Of a DNA stretch of 46,420 nt, positions 43,768-46,420 are shown piece after piece. Source of the DNA: Clostridia bacterium. Lineage in GTDB: Bacteria; Bacillota; Clostridia; Oscillospirales; Acutalibacteraceae. Position numbers and translations under genes: made by a program. The first letter of the stretch is position 1. Each line of letters opens with the position of its first letter. A model generated the notes under the pieces. The model made no database searches. It was given only the letters and a program-made list of their open reading frames with translations, and was not told where the DNA came from. The stretch lies in assembly GCA_017465085.1 (NCBI GenBank), contig JAFTWW010000047.1, forward strand, positions 1-46,420, read 5' to 3'.

Positions 43768-45654
43768 ATGAAAAAATTATTCACCAAGCGGCTATTAGCA
43801 GGCATTATGTCGCTGATACTGTGTATCTGTGTAGCAGGAGTAGCTGCGGCGGTTGAGCCCAGAGCCACCGCCACAAGAACTATCACTGTGGATACAAACA
43901 CGGTAGTAGGCGAGGATTACGCCGGGGTAGGTAATAACCATTGGACATCGCTTTATGTTTCGGGTATGAATGATGCATATCAGACTATGAACGAAAAGCG
44001 TACCAATGTGATTAAACCTGCTTATATGCGCATGCTTTTTATGCCTGATTGGCTTGTAGATACCTCACTCTCCTCAGCCGAACAGCAGTGGGAGTGGGAA
44101 AACGGTATTTACCATTTTGAAAATCTAGAGGTTGTTAACTTCTTCCAAAAGGTAAAAATGTATAAGGAATCGGGAACGGATGTCATCATCAATATGGGTG
44201 CCCGTGTTGATTATGATATTATGGATTGGTTTCCCGTAAAGGATGCGGCCCACTCCGAAGGCGGTACCCGTGGAGCCCCTGCTAATCTCGAAGCCTTTGC
44301 AAAGGCTACCTATGCATTATTTGAATATGCTTGGGATGAGGGCTATGATAATGTAAATATGCTCTCATGGTATAACGAGGTTAACGGCGGTAACTATGAG
44401 ATGTATTGGGATAAGCCAATGTATTGGTGCACCATGATTAAGAAAACTCATGATGAGTTTAAGTCCCATACATATAAGGGCGTTAATGCGCGTGATAAAA
44501 TCAAGATTTTCGGCACCGAGCTTTCGGGACTTATAGATGAGGAAAGTATACCCATCTGGATGGAATATATCACCGAAAATCTTGTGGATGAAAACGGTGA
44601 GCCTGTTTACGATTATTATAGCTGTCACCACTATCCGTGGCAGAAGTCATATGAGTCAATATATGAAGCTATTGAGGAAATGGGAAATACCTATTCAGGT
44701 GTTTGGACCAATGAGATAGGCGCAAGAACTGCAGACGGTAAGCAAACCACCCACAGCGGTAGCGAAACCTTCGTTTCTAACTATAAGTATTCCGAAGCCG
44801 CTATGGTTATATTGCAGTCAAATGCAGGCTACGGCGGAGCGGCATGCTGGGTTGTTGGCCCCGATGTAGCGCCCGCTCCTATGGGTGTTAACTTCGATAT
44901 CGGTCTTATGGGAATGTGGTCCTATCCTTTCAGGGATATGAGCACCTCTCATAACTACGGCTTCCGTAGCCTTATGATGCGATATATTCCTAAACATTCA
45001 AAGGTATATAAAAATACCGTAGCCTCCGAGGATATTCTCTGCGCGGTTTACGGTATTGAGGATAATAACCAAAATATTGAGGATATGACCGTTCTTTTAG
45101 ATGTTGAGGCAAATTCCTCTCAGCGTGAGCTTACTGTTAATCTTGGCAGTAAAATGGCAAACCGCGTTTTAGAGCGCCATGTATATTATTACCCGAAAGC
45201 CGATAAGGAAGGCTGGGAATGGGCGGATGTAACCTACCCCGATGGTGATCTTATGCCCGTAACCGATAAGGTGCTCACCGCCGATCAAAACGGAAATATA
45301 ACCGATATACTTCCCGTAGATGCTCATTGCATGATAGTATACACCACTCTTGATGAGCAGGTACAGATATGTACCAATAAGAGCATTGTTAAAGTTAGCA
45401 GTAACGGTACCTACGATTTCGATGTAACCGAGGTTTACGGAGCCGATGATAAGTCGGTCACCTGGTCGGTTTACGGAAAGAGCCGCAGCGATACAAACGG
45501 AGGCTATAACTGGACCACCGAAAACTGCGGAACCATAGACCAGAACGGTAATTATAGCGCTCAGGGCACTTCCGCAGGCGATACCGTTTCTATTAAGATT
45601 ACATCCAACTATGATCCAACAGCTTATACCGTAATCATAGTTGATATCGTTTAA
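43768..45654 (+). CDS. secreted clan GH-A-like glycoside hydrolase, paralog of the 33996 gene
   Basis: 628-residue extracellular enzyme. The ATG at 43768 follows AGGAGG; a longer reading exists but has no site. Signal peptide is residues 1-28. The sequence aligns along its whole length with the 33996 product. Shared landmarks are TRTITVDTN, GVGNNHW, YMRMLF, WLVDTSLS, LSWYNEVNGG (E204, acid/base), CHHYPWQ, VWTNEIGAR (E316, nucleophile), WVVG and GIEDNNQNIEDMTVLLDVE. The C-terminal Ig-like domain has WTTENCGTIDQNGNYSA. Differences lie in the loops after strand 3 and around strand 8, so specificity may differ. The large modular partner follows by 19 bp. CAZy family not assigned. Confidence 0.75.
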   Translation: MKKLFTKRLLAGIMSLILCICVAGVAAAVEPRATATRTITVDTNTVVGEDYAGVGNNHWTSLYVSGMNDAYQTMNEKRTNVIKPAYMRMLFMPDWLVDTSLSSAEQQWEWENGIYHFENLEVVNFFQKVKMYKESGTDVIINMGARVDYDIMDWFPVKDAAHSEGGTRGAPANLEAFAKATYALFEYAWDEGYDNVNMLSWYNEVNGGNYEMYWDKPMYWCTMIKKTHDEFKSHTYKGVNARDKIKIFGTELSGLIDEESIPIWMEYITENLVDENGEPVYDYYSCHHYPWQKSYESIYEAIEEMGNTYSGVWTNEIGARTADGKQTTHSGSETFVSNYKYSEAAMVILQSNAGYGGAACWVVGPDVAPAPMGVNFDIGLMGMWSYPFRDMSTSHNYGFRSLMMRYIPKHSKVYKNTVASEDILCAVYGIEDNNQNIEDMTVLLDVEANSSQRELTVNLGSKMANRVLERHVYYYPKADKEGWEWADVTYPDGDLMPVTDKVLTADQNGNITDILPVDAHCMIVYTTLDEQVQICTNKSIVKVSSNGTYDFDVTEVYGADDKSVTWSVYGKSRSDTNGGYNWTTENCGTIDQNGNYSAQGTSAGDTVSIKITSNYDPTAYTVIIVDIV

Positions 45655-45673
45655 TGAGGAAAGGAGAACTGAT

Positions 45674-46420
45674 ATGAAAAAATTTATAAATAAGCATTTA
45701 GCAGTAATTCTTTCTTTAGCTATTGTGCTTTGCACAGTGCTACCCGTATTCAGTGTTTTTGTTAAGGCTGATGGCGTATATGATGCGGCCGTAATAACAG
45801 AGCTTAAGGAGGCTTGGTCGGCTCTTACCATTAAAAAGACCCTGCTATCCTCAGGCCTTTATGATGGCACACCCCTTACCATTAACGAAACTTCTTCTTA
45901 TCAAGGTACCGACCTTACGGATAAAACCGTTTTAGGCGATAAGTATATAACACATACTTTAGCAGGCGGCGATGCGGCAGATACTGTTGACCGCATAACC
46001 TTTACTTTCCCCACAGAAAACACAACGCTTAAAATAGGGGATATTAAGGATTTTACCGTATATGTAAAATCAACGGGCGCTAATGCTATCCGTCCCTTCT
46101 TCTGTGTTTCAACGGGAAGCAGATGCAATAACTCTTCCATCTTTAATCTCACCGCAAATTCTTGGATGGAACTAAAGATGAGCAATCTTCCTCAGCTTAG
46201 CACACTTTTAACTGCTAACGGCGCACTTGGCGGAATAAAGGATAGGGTTGTTACAGGCGTTGATTTCGACTTTAACAATACAGGCGATATCACCGTAGGC
46301 TCTATGGTGATGGAGTTTTATACCGTAACCGATGAAACCCTAGCCCTTGCAACCAGCGATGTTATTGCCTTTGTTGAAGCGGCGAACGATTTTAATGAGA
46401 TAGCGGTAACAAACGGTTAC
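45674..46420 (+). CDS. modular surface protein, N-terminal part (runs off the window)
   Basis: At least 249 residues, open at the right edge. The ATG follows AAAGGAG at 7 nt. Signal peptide is about 1-33 (NKHLAVILSLAIVLCTVLPVFSVF is the hydrophobic part). Residues 40-249 form one A-type module that begins ITELKEAWSALTIKKTLL and contains ITVGSMVMEFYT and LALATSDVIAF. It is most like the variant module at about 1275-1506 of the 2525-aa protein. It is therefore the paralogous partner of the second glycosidase. Length and anchor type are unknown. Confidence 0.8.
   Translation, partial: MKKFINKHLAVILSLAIVLCTVLPVFSVFVKADGVYDAAVITELKEAWSALTIKKTLLSSGLYDGTPLTINETSSYQGTDLTDKTVLGDKYITHTLAGGDAADTVDRITFTFPTENTTLKIGDIKDFTVYVKSTGANAIRPFFCVSTGSRCNNSSIFNLTANSWMELKMSNLPQLSTLLTANGALGGIKDRVVTGVDFDFNNTGDITVGSMVMEFYTVTDETLALATSDVIAFVEAANDFNEIAVTNGY

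Overview
The window looks like a chromosome segment from an anaerobic, Gram-positive, gut-type Clostridia bacterium (Bacillota, probably Oscillospirales or a relative). The basis is the gene content and order (rplS-lepB-rbgA-rnhB-yraN; tig-clpP-clpX; rsmD-coaD), strong AGGAGG-type ribosome binding sites, consensus sigma-A promoters with 17-18 bp spacers, and families typical of these bacteria (DUF6062, DUF624, DUF1540, GH4, many AraC regulators). Placement below class level is inference.

Layout. (1) 1-5.3 kb: a 1643-residue secreted modular protein with internal ~240-residue repeats and a C-terminal dockerin-like module. (2) 5.3-9.4 kb: a repeat-rich stretch with a REP-associated tyrosine transposase (RAYT) broken by a hairpin insertion, many perfect mini-hairpins with 3-nt loops, and a MITE-like element between 78-bp direct repeats. 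Set among these are malic enzyme, an Ogg-type DNA glycosylase and a DUF6062 protein. (3) 9.4-17.2 kb: small membrane proteins including DUF624, an AraC regulator, a four-gene oxidoreductase/epimerase operon of unknown substrate, and an MgtC-like protein. (4) 17.2-22.3 kb: an AraC regulator divergent from a GH4 (alpha-galacturonidase-like)/tagaturonate reductase/altronate dehydratase operon, which is a galacturonate (pectin) branch. (5) 22.3-33.8 kb: housekeeping genes. (6) 33.8 kb to the end: two tandem copies of a two-gene cassette. Each copy has a secreted clan GH-A-like glycosidase with a C-terminal Ig-like domain, followed by a large modular surface protein. The first partner has 2525 residues and is membrane-anchored; the second runs off the window.

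How the parts fit. The three large proteins (332-5263, 35926-43503, 45674-end) share the same repeat modules. Two have recent intragenic duplications. Two end in different attachment devices, a dockerin-like module and an acidic linker plus transmembrane anchor. With the two GH-A enzymes and the galacturonate operon, this suggests surface capture, cleavage and intracellular use of plant-type polysaccharide. The link between the surface cassettes and the galacturonate genes is inferred from proximity only. Promoters of all three surface loci carry short direct repeats just upstream of the -35 box, with a different repeat at each locus, as expected for activator sites.
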